Below, one piece after another: positions 47,634 to 58,471 of a stretch of 64,000 nucleotides of DNA. The notes beneath the pieces were generated by a model that did no database searches, was not told where the DNA came from, and was given only the letters and a program-made list of their open reading frames with translations. The DNA comes from Spiroplasma endosymbiont of Amphimallon solstitiale (GTDB lineage Bacteria > Bacillota_I > Bacilli_A > Mycoplasmatales > VBWQ01). Location of the stretch: contig NZ_OZ034999.1 in assembly GCF_964030965.1 (NCBI RefSeq), forward strand, positions 1,488,001-1,552,000, given 5' to 3'. The position numbers and the translations under genes were made by a program. Within the stretch, counting starts at the first letter, position 1. Every line of letters begins with the position of its first letter.

Positions 47634-48788
47634 TTAAACTCCCTTTCGTCTTCGTAAAAATGATGGTAAATCATCATCTGCTTCCATTGCTGCTTCTTGG
47701 ACTAAATTTTGTTGTTCTTCTTCTTTTTTCTTTGTTTGTTCTTTAATTTCTTCACTTAAATATTGAGTCTTATTGGTAATAAATTCATGATTATCAACTT
47801 TTGAACTATAAACAAAATTATTAGCATTAGCACCTTCTTCATCAAAACCAGTGGCAATAACTGTTACAATCATTTCATCATTTAAATTTTCATTAACAGC
47901 AACACCAAAAATGATATTAACATCATTACCCGCAGCATCACGAACTAAATCAACAGCAATATTAGCATCAGTTAATGTCATTGTTGTTCCACCAGTAACA
48001 TTAACAATAGCATTTTTAGCACCCTTAATTGTCACATCATCAAGTAAAGGAGAAGAAATAGCTTTTGTTGCGGCTTGTTTAGCTTTATGTTCACCCTTTG
48101 ACATTCCAATACCAAATAAGGCATTACCTTTATTTTCAATAATAGTACGAACATCAGCAAAATCTAAATTTATTAAAGCAGGAACAGCAATTAAGTCAGT
48201 AATAGTCTGTACACCTTGACGTAAAATATTATCTGCTTCTTTAAACGAATCTTTAAGAGGGATATTACCAATTACTTGTAATAATTTATCATTAGAAATA
48301 ATAATAATTGCATCAACTTGTTTCTTTAAATTTTCAATTCCAACTACGGCATGAGCATTACGATTACGTCCTTCAAATTTAAATGGTTTAGTAACAATAG
48401 CAATTGTTAAAGCACCACATTCTTTAGCAATTCTTGCAACAATTGATGCAGCACCAGTACCAGTACCACCACCCATACCAGCAGCAATAAAAACCATATC
48501 TGCACCATCTAAAGCACGTTTAATCTCTGCTTCACTTTCAATTGCGGCTTGTTTACCAATTTCGGGATTAGCTCCTGCTCCAAGTCCCTTTGATAATTCT
48601 TTGCCCAAAATAATTTTATTTTCAGCTGGTGATGCATTAACTACTTGTGCATCAGTATTAGCAACATAAAAATCAACACCTTGTACCTCTGCTTCAATCA
48701 TTCTATTAACAGCATTATTACCAGCACCACCAATACCAATTACCCGAATTGATGCTATTGGTTTAAATTGTGAATTATTATGTTCCAT
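47634..48788 (-). CDS. ftsZ: Cell division GTPase FtsZ
   Basis: FtsZ is the tubulin-like GTPase of the division ring. The 384-residue product has GIGGAGNNAVNRM, the tubulin signature GGGTGTG, the T7-loop region DNILRQGVQTITDLI and FADVRTIIENKG. The C-terminal peptide DDLPSFLRRRKGV binds SepF or FtsA. I chose ATG 48788 because AGGAGG lies 7 bases upstream; an in-frame TTG at 48812 would place that site inside the gene. It overlaps nothing and sits between ftsA and sepF. Confidence 0.96.
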   Translation of the reverse strand: MEHNNSQFKPIASIRVIGIGGAGNNAVNRMIEAEVQGVDFYVANTDAQVVNASPAENKIILGKELSKGLGAGANPEIGKQAAIESEAEIKRALDGADMVFIAAGMGGGTGTGAASIVARIAKECGALTIAIVTKPFKFEGRNRNAHAVVGIENLKKQVDAIIIISNDKLLQVIGNIPLKDSFKEADNILRQGVQTITDLIAVPALINLDFADVRTIIENKGNALFGIGMSKGEHKAKQAATKAISSPLLDDVTIKGAKNAIVNVTGGTTMTLTDANIAVDLVRDAAGNDVNIIFGVAVNENLNDEMIVTVIATGFDEEGANANNFVYSSKVDNHEFITNKTQYLSEEIKEQTKKKEEEQQNLVQEAAMEADDDLPSFLRRRKGV

Positions 48789-48823
48789 TTTATTTTCCTC
48801 CTGAGTAATCAAATTGTCTTCTT

Positions 48824-50104
48824 CTATTTACTACCATCATTATACTGATAATTTGGTTGAAAGGGGGAATTATAATGCTTATTATCATAATTATTAGAAT
48901 GCGTATAATGATTTAATTTTGATACAATTTCTGGTTTATGTATTGATGAAATATAATTATTGCTAAAAACATTTACTAAATGTTGGTAGTGAGTATTACC
49001 GATTAAAGTAGTTCACTGATAACTATATGCACCAGGAGTTTGGCTGAGCATATATTTTACTTCTTTTAGTTTGCTATTATTTTTAAAATAGTTGGCAAAA
49101 CCACATAAACCAATAGTAATTCCCGTAAAAATAATTTCCATATCTGAACTATTATTATCACTAACTTCATCAAGAAAATATTCAATACAAGAAATAATTT
49201 CATTAATTTGTTTTTTAACTGTTGCTTGTAAATCAGTTTTTGTTAAACGAACAATAGATTTTGTTTGGTCATCAACATACTTATCAACAACAACATCGCA
49301 TAAATAATTACTACTTATATTAATAATTTTTTGTAAATATCTTTCAGCTTTATCATAACCACAATGCATTTGCTTCATTAATGATTGAATTATTTGATTT
49401 CAACCAATTTTAATATTAGTTGTTGCAAATAATACTGAATTACTAAAAACACTAATCTTAGTACTATTAATATTTCAATCAACTAAAACTGTATTACGAT
49501 TAAAATCAGTATTTTTAATATTACATACTAATGCAAATTGATCTAAAGTAACCGTTAACAATTCTGTTTCGGCATTAGTTAATACTTCGAGGTGAGAATT
49601 ATATAAACTTTTAGGTAATGAATAAACTAAAGCATCAACATGCATAACTTGTCCTTTTTTAGCAATTGGTAATTGTTCATTACCAATTGCATGATCAACT
49701 TTAAAATTGTATGGTTTAGTTAAACAAATAATTTCACTATTATCAATAGTAATGTTTTTAGCCATTTCAATCACTTTACTACAATCTTCATCAGTAATAA
49801 TGTGATTAGCATCTTTAAAGTCAAGTGATGCTTGTGATTGATAAATTTTTAAATTATTTGAAGGTAAAGTTAAGGCAATACGTTGTACTTTTATATTTAA
49901 AGTATTATTAATTTTATTAATAATTTGCCTTAATAACTTACCTGTAGCAATTGAATTAATAATTACACCATTTTCAGAAAACTGTTCAGTATCAACAGTT
50001 TCTTTATATAAAACCTGAATTTGATTATTAACATAATTATTAACCATAACTTTTAAACTAAAATCTTCAATTTGACATACAACATATAGTTCTTGAAAAT
50101 TCAT
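48824..50104 (-). CDS. ftsA: FtsA-like actin-fold division protein
   Basis: 426 residues. Position between rsmH and ftsZ and the overall ATPase pattern (VLVDWNINSTKISVFSNS and EIIFTGITIGLCGFANYF) support FtsA. Similarity is weak, as usual for mollicutes, and motifs are degenerate. The C-terminal tail is Asn/His/Tyr-rich rather than a clear amphipathic helix, so membrane attachment may rely on SepF. ATG 50104 has GGAGGTGAGC upstream. The frame contains UGA-Trp codons. Confidence 0.8.
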
Positions 50105-50125
50105 ATTGCTCACCTCCAAACGTTT

Positions 50126-51076
50126 TTACGAATCAATATAAGTAATAACTCTTAGTTTTGCACTTCGTGCTCTTGGATTTTTATTTATTTCATCAGGCTT
50201 TGGTGTAATTGGTTTTTTAATTATTAACTGATATTTTGTTTTTCAATTATTGTGAACTGGTAATTTAGCATATAATTGTGCTTGTGGATCAATTAAAACT
50301 TCATTAAAAGTTTGTTTAACAATACGATCTTCTAAAGAATGAAAACTAATAACAACAATTCTACCATTAGAATTTAATAATTTCAAAGATTGTTTTAAAG
50401 AAGATTTTAATGTTTCTAACTCGTTATTAACAGCAATTCTTAATGCTTGAAAAGTCTTTTTGGCAGGATGATGATGCTTATTTAATACTCTTACTGGTAA
50501 TGATTTTTTAATAATCGTAACCAATTGTAAAGTGGTATCAATTGGTTGAAAAGTTCTTGTTTTAATAATATTTTTAGCAATACTACTAGCAAATACTTCT
50601 TCACCATAATTTTTAATAATTGTTTTTAATTGCTCATAATTATAATTATTAACAATATCTCACGCATTTAATTTTTGACTTTGATCCATACGCATATCTA
50701 ACTTAGCATCTTTCATATAACTAAATCCTCTAATATCTTCATCAACTTGTGGTGATGATATACCTAAATCATATAATATACCATCAACTTTAGTAATATT
50801 TCTTTTTAAAAGCTCAGATTGAATATTAGCAAAATTACTTTTAATTATTTCATATTTATCTTTAAAATCTTTTAAAATAATTTTACTATTATCAATGGCC
50901 ATTTGATCTTGATCAAAAGCATATAGTTTGCCAGAGGTAAGTTTTGATAGTATAACTTTACTATGACCTGCTCGTCCTAATGTACAATCGACATAAATAC
51001 CATTAGGTTTAATATTTAAGAAATCAATTGCTTCTGTTAACATTACAGAAATGTGTCTTGCATTGATATTATTCAT
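50126..51076 (-). CDS. rsmH: 16S rRNA (cytosine-1402-N4)-methyltransferase RsmH
   Basis: RsmH methylates N4 of C1402 in the ribosomal P site. The 316-residue product has the SAM-binding CTLGRAGHS motif and LYAFDQD. It also has the signature [23 protein letters not shown], and later [25 protein letters not shown] at the end matches the family. It follows mraZ within 5 bases, as in most division clusters. Confidence 0.95.
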
Positions 51077-51081
51077 AATTT

Positions 51082-51513
51082 TTATATCTCATCTAGAGCT
51101 GCTGCCGCTGACTCAAATTTATCCTTGGTATCTTGATTAAAACTATTTCAATTAGTTTCTGATCAAATCTCAATTTTATTGGATAGTCCAATCATAATTA
51201 CTTTTTGTTTAATATCAGCTAGTGTCAATAATGAATGTGGAATATTAATGCGACCTTTGCTATCAATAGTTAATTCTTCTGAATTAGCAAATACTTGTCT
51301 TGCTAAAATTCTGGCTTCTTTCTGACCTTCGGATTGTGATAAGATTTTATCTTGTCATTTAATAAATTCAATTTCGTTACGAATAACTAAACAGCCTTCA
51401 AAACCTTTAGAAACAATAACAATCTCATTGTTATAAAAATAACTTCTAAACTTAGAAGGAATTATCATTCGTTTCTTTTCATCTAATGTTGACAATGATT
51501 GTCCTAGTAGCAT
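51082..51513 (-). CDS. mraZ: Division/cell wall cluster regulator MraZ
   Basis: 143 residues with the two MraZ/AbrB-like halves. The first is [16 protein letters not shown] and the second [16 protein letters not shown]; each contains the DxKGR/KR-IP-type loop. MraZ binds repeats upstream of its own operon in other bacteria. It is first in mraZ-rsmH-ftsA-ftsZ-sepF, and its promoter lies 30 bases upstream. GGGTGAT serves as RBS. Confidence 0.94.
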
Positions 51514-51545
51514 AATATCACCCACACTTTCCCACTATTACCCAT

Positions 51546-51574
51546 ATTATATAACCTTTGGCATATAATTGCAA
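51546..51574 (-). promoter_or_regulatory. Promoter of the division cluster
   Basis: On the minus strand TTGCAA (51569-51574) and TATAAT (51546-51551) are separated by exactly 17 bases. ATGGGTAAT and GTGGGAAAGTGTGGGTG follow, G-rich repeats that could be MraZ binding sites (GTGGG-type). Confidence 0.8.
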
Positions 51575-51630
51575 TTGATTACTTTAAATGTATGACTAGT
51601 CAGTAAAATAAAAGAGCATACAATAATAAA

Positions 51631-51672
51631 AATAAAAACTCATTTACTTTAAAAAAATAAAGAAATGAGTTA
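51631..51672 (-). terminator. Terminator of the DUF285 gene
   Basis: AACTCATTT and AAATGAGTT flank an A/T-rich loop. On the minus strand T-rich sequence follows. It lies between the surface-protein gene and the division promoter. Confidence 0.65.
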
Positions 51673-52646
51673 AAACTTTTTAAACTTACCGTTTGTCAAT
51701 ATTATATGCTTTTATAAAAAACAAATATAATATTTTATTATATTATTCTAAGTTTTATTATAGTTAATTACTTAGAAATTAAATACTTTTGATCAAATTA
51801 AATAGTGTTATTAATAAAAAAGTTTTTAAATTTAGGTAATTTATTAGAATCAGAAATTGCTGAACCAACAGCAAAATGAGTGTGATCTAGTACATTGGAT
51901 ACATCTCACTTTGAAAGATCTTGATCAAATAATACTGAACCAGCAAACATACCAGTCATAATTCTTACATTGGATACATCTCAAGTTGATAAATCTCGAT
52001 TAAATGCTAAAGTATTGGCAAATGTACCAACCATATCTTCTACACTAGATACATCTTTTAATTATGTAGAAAAGTAGTGGTATTAGTAAAATTAGCAAAA
52101 ATATATTTTTATATGGTATTTTTAATATTAAAGAGGTAATTTTAAATGAATAAAAATACAGTAAAAGAAATTTTAAATAATTTGTCTGATAAAGATTTTA
52201 TTGAGATTTTTAGAGAAAATAAAACTAGAATTAAACAAATTGAGAAAAAAGAAAAATTTGAAGCAGTCGAACAAAAATTCAAAGAGAAAGGGATTCAATG
52301 TCCAGATTGTAGTTCTTTTTTGTGTACTAAATATGGTAGTAAAGATTATAAGCAAAGATATAAATGTAAAAGTTGTAATATTACTTTTCATGCTTTTAAA
52401 AATCATTATTTTTATTGAAGTCATTTATCTCATGATCAATGAGATTTATTGATACAAATAGCTACTTTAGGTCAATCTGCTTACATTATTTCTCAATTTA
52501 TTAATACTACAAATAAAACTGCCTGATTTAATTGTCAAAAATTTATGAAATCAACACAATTAGTAAAAACACAAAATCAATTTGTAAAATTAAAAGCTAG
52601 AATTGAAGTTGACAAAACTTTTATCAAAAAAATTCATAAAGGAAAC

Positions 52647-52809
52647 TTTTAATTATGTAGAAAAGTATGGATGACCAAAAATTATTCATCAATTTACACT
52701 TAAAATATTATTTTTAATTAAAAATTTGTTAAAAGTAACATTATTTAGTGTAAAAATTCTCTAAAAATAACACTTTATCATGTATCATTACTTTTCTACA
52801 AAATTAAAG
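52647..52809 (+). mobile_element. MITE copy 13 (in IS1595-like copy B)
   Basis: 163 bp, flanked by AAGGAAAC (52639-52646 and 52810-52817). Confidence 0.95.
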
Positions 52810-52864
52810 AAGGAAACTTTAAAGATCCAAATGATCCAAGAAAACAATGAATTGAAGAAAATGC

Positions 52865-53027
52865 TTTTAATTATGTAGAAAAGTATGGATGACCAAAAAT
52901 TATTCATCAATTTACACTTAAAATATTATTTTTAATTAAAAATTTGTTAAAAGTAACATTATTTAGTGTAAAAATTCTCTAAAAATAACACTTTATCATG
53001 TATCATTACTTTTCTACAAAATTAAAG
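52865..53027 (+). mobile_element. MITE copy 14 (in IS1595-like copy B)
   Basis: 163 bp, flanked by GAAAATGC (52857-52864 and 53028-53035). It lies only 55 bp from copy 13, in the same orientation. Confidence 0.95.
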
Positions 53028-54088
53028 GAAAATGCTAAAGATTTAAATTGTTGTATTCAAATGGCAATTGATGAAAACCGAAATATCTATGCTCAAACAA
53101 CAAATACTAAAAGATTAAATAAAAAATGAGTACAAGAAAACTTAACATCGAAACTTATCGAAGAAAATTCAATTATAGTTTGTGATATGCAAGTATTATA
53201 TGATACAGTAGCTAAACAAACTAAATCCACTATCCAGCAGTTTAAATCAAAAGAAAATAAAGAATTAAATTATAAAAAATTAAGTAATGTCAGTAAAATA
53301 CAATCAAGTTTAAAAGAATTTATTACTCATTACCATGGCATTGGATTTACCAATATTCAAAATTACCTCAATTTATGGAAATGAAAATATCAACACTACG
53401 GATTAACCCCTTATCAAAAATCCAATGTGTTATATTTCAGTTTGTAAAAAAAATAAATCCCAAAATTTAATAAAATCAAATTTTAAGTCAAGTTGATGAC
53501 TTTTTTTATTTTACCACTACTTTTCTACAAAATTAAAAGACATATCTGTTACATTAGATACATTTCATTTTGACAAATCCTGATTAAATGATTTCACACG
53601 AATAAACATATAACTCAAAGATGTTATTTCTGATGGTAATTGTTTTGGAACTTCTTCAATTGTTTCTGGCATTCTAACAACTTGAATTTCACCTTGTTGA
53701 TTTTTATAAAAACCAATTTGAATAACTTTTTTACTTTCTATGTCTGACAAATCAATTTCATTAGTTGTTATTTGTTTGTCATTTTTGTCAATATAAATTG
53801 TATCTTGTTGTGTTTTACTTTGAATGTAATTAGTTGTAATATTAGTTTTTTCTTCAATTGTATTTAAAATATTGATTAAATTTCCTGTGGTTGTTGCAAG
53901 TGTTAAAACACTTAATGTTGTTAATAATGATTTCATAATTAGTCCCCTTTATTTTCCCCAATAACTTTTTCTTAAATCTATAAGTTATCTATATTTTAAA
54001 TTGTTTAAAGAGAAATGCAATAACTGACTTGTATATCAAGATACTTTTTAAATTAAAATATCTAATTATTGAAGAAAATTATTAAAAA

Positions 54089-56029
54089 TTATTGACTAAT
54101 ATGAAATAATTTTATTTTAAAGATTTTACTTGTAAGAAAATTATCATTTTTAAATGTAATATCATAACTTTTATTATCTAAATTATTTTTAATTTTATAA
54201 CTTAAAACTGCACTAACACTACCATCATCATGTTTAAATGTATTCATTGCAATATCACTTAAAGTAAAATAACTATTATTGTTAATATCAAAATATTTAC
54301 TATACATATCTTTATATAAATTTTCTTGCTCCTTTAACATATTATCAAGAATACCATTATGATGTGTTTTATCAACTATTATATTTAGTAAGGAATTTAA
54401 ACTACTAGTAGGAGTATTTAATCAATTAGAAAAATTTGCAAGAACACTATCTTGTTTAAAATTAGTTTCACCACCAAATTGAACACCTAATAATTGTAAT
54501 ATTTCTTTAGTTTTACTAATATTATCTGTTGTTGGATGATTAATAATATATTTAAGATTATTTAAAGCATTAATAAAATCTTTACTACCGAAAGTTAAAT
54601 CTAAATATTTTACTAAATCTTTTAAATCAATTAATGGATTTGTTGTTAAATATTTATTAGTAAACTCAAATATTTTATTAATTGTGTCACTAATTGGAAC
54701 ATTTTTAATTGCTGATTCTAAACTATTAACAACTTGTTGAGGAATATCACTAATAGCTAAAATAAAAGAAAATTTCTTTTGAATCTCAGGTAATGTTCAA
54801 TATGAATCATTTCATACAAAGGTAGCTTTCGCAATAATATCTTCACCAAAAGGTCCGGTCATTAAATTGGTAACTAATTTAAGCATATTATCTTTTGAAG
54901 ATATTAATTCTTGAAAAATAGTTAATACTTTTTTTAGTTGAACTGTATTATTTTTAAGTGGTGTTTTGTCATCTCAAGTAATACTATCAATACCAAAAGT
55001 TGGATTAGTTAATTTTAATAGTTCACTTTTAACCATTGGTATTATTGTTTTTATTAAATAAGGTCATGCCACTGGATTTGTTAAAATCTTATTAAGAGTT
55101 TCACTAAATATAGCATTAAAATTATCAGAATTAAAACCAATAGGTCCAATACCTCAAGCATTTTTAATATTATCGCTAATCATTTCACCAATATATTTTC
55201 CTGATATTGACTTAAACATATAATTAAAATTAACACCAGCTATATATTCATAAAATTGATTTCAATTTCAATTTTTTGCTTCATCTTTAACATAGTGTCA
55301 CTTTTCATGACTTGGAATATTTCAAGCTTGAGCAAATATCGCTTTCTTTGACATATAATCTTGCATTTTTTCAAAAGTAGTATTACCACTAAAATTATCT
55401 TCTTGATCTCAATCTGCTAATAATTCATCAATAGTATTAGTTATAATTGGAATATAATTAGTATAAGATAAGTAATCATTAATATTTGGTATTAAATTTT
55501 TAATATTTTTTAACATTCCATCAATCATATTAACAGTATCATCATTAGATAAAATAGAATTATTTAAATATTTTTTAAACATTGGCAATATGTCACGATA
55601 ACTACGATAACTACTATAGCTATTAATATTATTAGTGATAGAATCAACTTTAGATTGATTAATACCATTACGTTGAAATAAAGACTGAATAGTATTAATA
55701 CTATTACCATCTAAGTTACTAGTTCAATCATTAATAAAATCATTTCCAGTATTCTTACCTGTAAGATTATCAATTTGAATAGAAGGGGTTTGATTATACA
55801 TATCATTTAATAAATTATTAGTATTAAAACCTTTATTTTTACCAATTAATAACGATTTACCAACAATAGAGGTTTCATTAGCATACTTAGTTGCTGTTTT
55901 AGTATCAATATTGTTGTTAGCAAAATTATTAATACTAATATTGTTTGTATCAATTGTGAATGCTAAAAGCGATATGCTAGAACTTAATAAAAGGCTGGTA
56001 GTAAAAAATAAATTTAATTTTCGTCTCAT
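54089..56029 (-). CDS. Large secreted protein of unknown function
   Basis: 646 residues with many UGA-Trp codons and no break. The N-terminus (MRRKLNLFFTTSLLLSSSISLLAFT) is a signal peptide but has no lipobox cysteine. The rest is Asn/Ile/Lys-rich and mostly helical in appearance, for example MIDGMLKNIKNLIPNIN. It has some resemblance in length and style to mollicute surface lipoprotein families such as MOLPALP, but the missing Cys argues against a lipoprotein. I do not assign a family. The gene is one of the few long intact ones in this decayed region. Confidence 0.7.
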
Positions 56030-56112
56030 ATTTTACACTCCATTTATAATGATTTTCTTATTATTATAAACTATTACAAAATAATGTACAGTAAATTTTA
56101 TTTTTAAAAAAA

Positions 56113-56142
56113 ATATCTACTAATAAGTTAAATTAGTAGATA
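56113..56142 (-). terminator. Strong hairpin terminator
   Basis: TATCTACTAAT and ATTAGTAGATA flank a 6-base loop, with TTTTTTTT on the minus strand. It would stop minus-strand transcription coming from the prophage side. Confidence 0.75.
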
Positions 56143-56228
56143 CTTAATACATTTTAATTATGAATTTAATTAGATATTCCGTTTTTGTTAAGTTAGGACT
56201 AATAACTAGTAAAGGAATATTTATAAAT

Positions 56229-56417
56229 TTATGAGAAAGTATGTTTATTATGTTTTTTTGTTGTAGAAACATTAGTTTTTGGTGTAGAAGCATTAGTTTG
56301 TGTTTTATTAAAAACATGTGTTGGTTTAACTGAATGATTATTCTCTTGAGTAAAATGAGAATATTTTTTGTGTTGATGTAATTTATTATTACATTTATTA
56401 AACAAATGTTTAATCAA
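56229..56417 (-). pseudogene. Small His/Asn/Thr-rich ORF, probably a remnant
   Basis: 62 codons from a TTG without a ribosome-binding site, ending STTKKHNKHTFS. It begins right at an IS5 end fragment. It is most likely the 3' remnant of a truncated gene or not a gene at all. Confidence 0.3.
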
Positions 56418-56423
56418 ATGTAA

Positions 56424-56470
56424 GAACCTGTTTAGAATCTTTTCGAAAATAATGTAAAATGATTATATAT
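56424..56470 (+). mobile_element. Solo IS5-family left end
   Basis: 47 bp starting GAACCTGTTTAGAATC are the same as the left end of the IS5-like element at 32412. No transposase follows; the sequence switches to a tandem repeat. It marks a rearranged boundary of the prophage. Confidence 0.85.
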
Positions 56471-56567
56471 ATTAAGTAACGTTTTTGTTTTAATTAAGTA
56501 ACGTTTTTGTTTTATATTAAGTAACGTTTTTGTTTTATATATTAAGTAACGTTTTTGTTTTATATTT
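56471..56567. repeat. Four tandem repeats upstream of the phage rep gene
   Basis: Four near-identical units of about 22-26 bp with core AAGTAACGTTTTTGTTTTA. They vary only in the AT-rich spacer. Together with the adjacent palindrome CTACTTTAAAGTAG (56621-56634) they could be Rep-binding iterons or promoter elements of the plectrovirus. Confidence 0.85.
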
Positions 56568-56655
56568 GCTTTTATAATTTTTTATGCTAATATTTATTTG
56601 TTATTAAAATATAAAATTTGCTACTTTAAAGTAGTGTTTACACGGAGTTTTATAT

Positions 56656-57615
56656 ATGGATATTCAACAAGATTTTTATGTTAAAAAGATTTTTTATGCT
56701 TGTTATGTTAAGAATGTAGTTTTACCTATTTCTTTTTTAAATAATATTGGAAATGTTAGGGGTAAATCTTATGTTGGTAATAAACAAAAATTAAGAAATA
56801 GTACTGTTCGTACTAAGACTAATTTAATACAAAAAGCATTGCATAATTTTTATGATAGTAAAATATTGAGTTTTGTTACTTTAACATATAAAGATAATGT
56901 GCAAGATATTAAAAAAGCAAAAAAAGATATTCGTATGTTTTTTCTTAAATTAAAAAAATGATGAAATGACCCTAAACGTTTTCAAAAGTTAGGAGAATTA
57001 AAGTATTTTTATGTTTATGAATATCAATCTCGTGGTGCTATTCATTTTCATATAATTTTTAATAGAAAGGTATATAAAAGTTTGTTAGCAGAATGTTGAA
57101 GTCATGGTTTTAATGATTTAAAAGTAGTTAAAAAAGGTACAAATGAGTTTGTTATTAAATATTTAGGTAAATATGTTACAAAATCATTAGATGATGTTAA
57201 GTCTTTAAATCAAACAGATGTAGGTGTAAAGGCTTATGCTTTTAGTCGTAATTGCAAAAATCCTATTGTAGTTCGTGGAATTAAAAAAATGACAATTCAA
57301 GATATAATTAAGGCAAGTTTTAATGCAACAAATGTATTTTATTTTAAAACTCAAAGAGATAGTAACGGTGATACTGTTATGATTGGTGGTATTATTGAAA
57401 GTACTGTTGTTAATGATTATTTTAAAGAATATGAGGATTATGAAAAATATGTATATTTAAGTGCTTTATCGCATAAGCATTATTTACGAACCAGTGAAAT
57501 TGGTTATTTGATTCAAAAAAATAAAGATGTTTTGACTTGGACAGAAAAAGTTTTTGGTAATAAAGTTGAAAAAATAGATTTTAAAAAAGAGTTTTACATT
57601 AGAAAAAAAACTTAA
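56656..57615 (+). CDS. Plectrovirus replication initiator (HUH Rep)
   Basis: 319 residues with UGA as Trp. FVTLTYKDNV, then YEYQSRGAIHFHIIFN and KYLGKYVTKS show the rolling-circle Rep order: motif 1, the His-hydrophobe-His motif 2, and a motif 3 with Tyr and Lys. Such proteins nick one strand and start rolling-circle replication of the phage. It corresponds to the putative replication gene of SpV1. RBS CACGGAG lies 10 bases before the ATG. The frame is intact. Confidence 0.85.
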
Positions 57616-57634
57616 TTTTTCTATAATTTTACTT

Positions 57635-57659
57635 GTATATATATATATATATATATATA
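57635..57659. repeat. (TA)n dinucleotide run
   Basis: A stretch of about 12 TA units directly after the rep gene. Such easily melted DNA can serve in origins or be slippage-prone; no function is shown. Confidence 0.8.
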
Positions 57660-57668
57660 ATGGTTATT

Positions 57669-57724
57669 GTCAAAGTAATTTAAAGTCACCGTGTAAGATT
57701 TTACTTTACTTTGATGTTTTTTGT
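57669..57724 (+). terminator. Intrinsic terminator after rep
   Basis: TCAAAGTAA and TTACTTTGA form the stem, followed by TGTTTTTTGTTTTT. The loop holds CCGTGTAA (57689-57696), complementary to the TTACACGG found before two phage genes. Confidence 0.75.
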
Positions 57725-57828
57725 TTTTACTTGAATTTTATAAAAATTTATGTATATTTATAAATAAGATGGTTTACCCACATCTTAATCTGGTCTTTTG
57801 ACCGTTTACACGGAGGTTAAGTATTTTT

Positions 57829-58104
57829 ATGTTTAAAGTTCAATTAGCAAATATTGAAAAAGGGCGTATTATCCCTGATAAAAATAATAAAGGTCAAACA
57901 TTAAAGTTTGATGTTTTGAAATTTGTAGAAATTAATAAGCAAACAGGTTGGGCAACTGGTCAAACACGTGATAAATGATATAACCCTGATATTATCAGTG
58001 ATTTTAATAATTGTTTATCAGCTGTTGATTTAAAAGTTGGTAATTTTTATTCACTAGAATTGGATTTAAGCGGTAATATTAAAAAACTTTCTAATTGAAA
58101 ATAG
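57829..58104 (+). CDS. Small plectrovirus protein, possibly ssDNA-binding
   Basis: 91 residues (MFKVQLANIEKGRIIPDKNNKG...). The alternating hydrophobic pattern, with Trp/Tyr/Phe and basic residues, would suit an OB-fold. Its place just after rep is typical of filamentous phage ssDNA-binding proteins. That role is inferred from context. RBS CGGAGG lies 13 bases before the ATG, in the shared TTTACACGGAGG element. Confidence 0.6.
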
Positions 58105-58161
58105 TTATTTATTAAAAGGGTAATTTTAAATAATTATTATAGATTAGGAGTTAATTAGACT

Positions 58162-58365
58162 ATGGCAAAAATTAATAATTGTTCATGTGAACAAGCATTT
58201 CATTTAGCAATCTATATATGTAGACTTTGTGACCAAGTTATTTGTCCTAAGAAAGTTTTACAAAATTTATATACTAGAAAATATTATTGTCCTAATTGTA
58301 TATTAGATATTGCTTTAAATAAGGCAATGAGACAACAAGAAAGTAAGTTAAATTATGAGACATAA
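58162..58365 (+). CDS. Small zinc-ribbon-like phage protein
   Basis: 67 residues with CSCEQ, then CRLCDQVIC and YYCPNC, four or more paired cysteines that could hold zinc. GGAGTT precedes the ATG. The stop overlaps the next gene by 11 bases. Function unknown. Confidence 0.6.
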   Translation: MAKINNCSCEQAFHLAIYICRLCDQVICPKKVLQNLYTRKYYCPNCILDIALNKAMRQQESKLNYET

Positions 58366-58471
58366 ATGTAGTGATTGAACTTATGAATCAGTATATGGTT
58401 GTGAAATTTGTTATAGATTAGCAAATGAAATGGAATTAAAAAGAAAAAGATTACGAAATAATGAAATGTAA
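58355..58471 (+). CDS. Mini-protein with CxxC pair
   Basis: 38 residues (MRHKCSDWTYESVYGCEICYR...). It overlaps the genes on both sides, which supports translational coupling. It has three cysteines and a Lys/Arg-rich end. Function unknown. Confidence 0.5.

Larger units (their letters stand above)
52146..53447 (+). pseudogene. IS1595-like zinc-finger transposase, split by two MITEs
   Basis: Same protein as in copy C, with MITEs after KIHKG and after QWIEENA. It also has VDKTFIKKIHKG where intact copies have DETFIKEIHKG; the Glu beside the catalytic Asp is lost. Not functional. Confidence 0.9.
52056..53538 (+). mobile_element. IS1595-like element copy B, with two MITEs
   Basis: 1,483 bp. Minus two MITE insertions (342) gives 1,141 bp, as in copy C. 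Flanks are GATACATC (52048-52055) and GACATATC (53539-53546), which differ at two positions. Confidence 0.92.
51798..53936 (-). pseudogene. BspA-like (DUF285 repeat) surface protein, split by an IS
   Basis: The N-terminus MKSLLTTLSVLTLATTTGNL is a signal peptide. Repeats of the form FNQDLSKWNVSNVTDM, then LFDQDLSKWDVSNV follow; this is the mollicute/BspA leucine-rich DUF285 repeat, found in surface proteins. IS1595-like copy B enters after NVSNVTDMS and the sequence resumes at DVSSVEDMVGTF. The part of a repeat expected between those points is missing, and the IS flanks are not identical, so sequence was lost. The protein would be secreted but truncated before most of its repeats. Confidence 0.82.

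Noticed and set aside
48789-48812. A longer FtsZ starting at TTG 48812
   Set aside because: The extra codons contain the AGGAGG ribosome-binding site of the ATG at 48788.
56471-56567. Tandem repeats as a CRISPR array
   Set aside because: Only four units with almost no spacer between them and no cas genes nearby; the spacers are short AT-rich variants of the same sequence.
57635-57659. (TA)n run as a tRNA or structured RNA gene
   Set aside because: It is a simple dinucleotide repeat; I saw no cloverleaf or TTC-type loop anywhere in the window, and no tRNA or rRNA gene.
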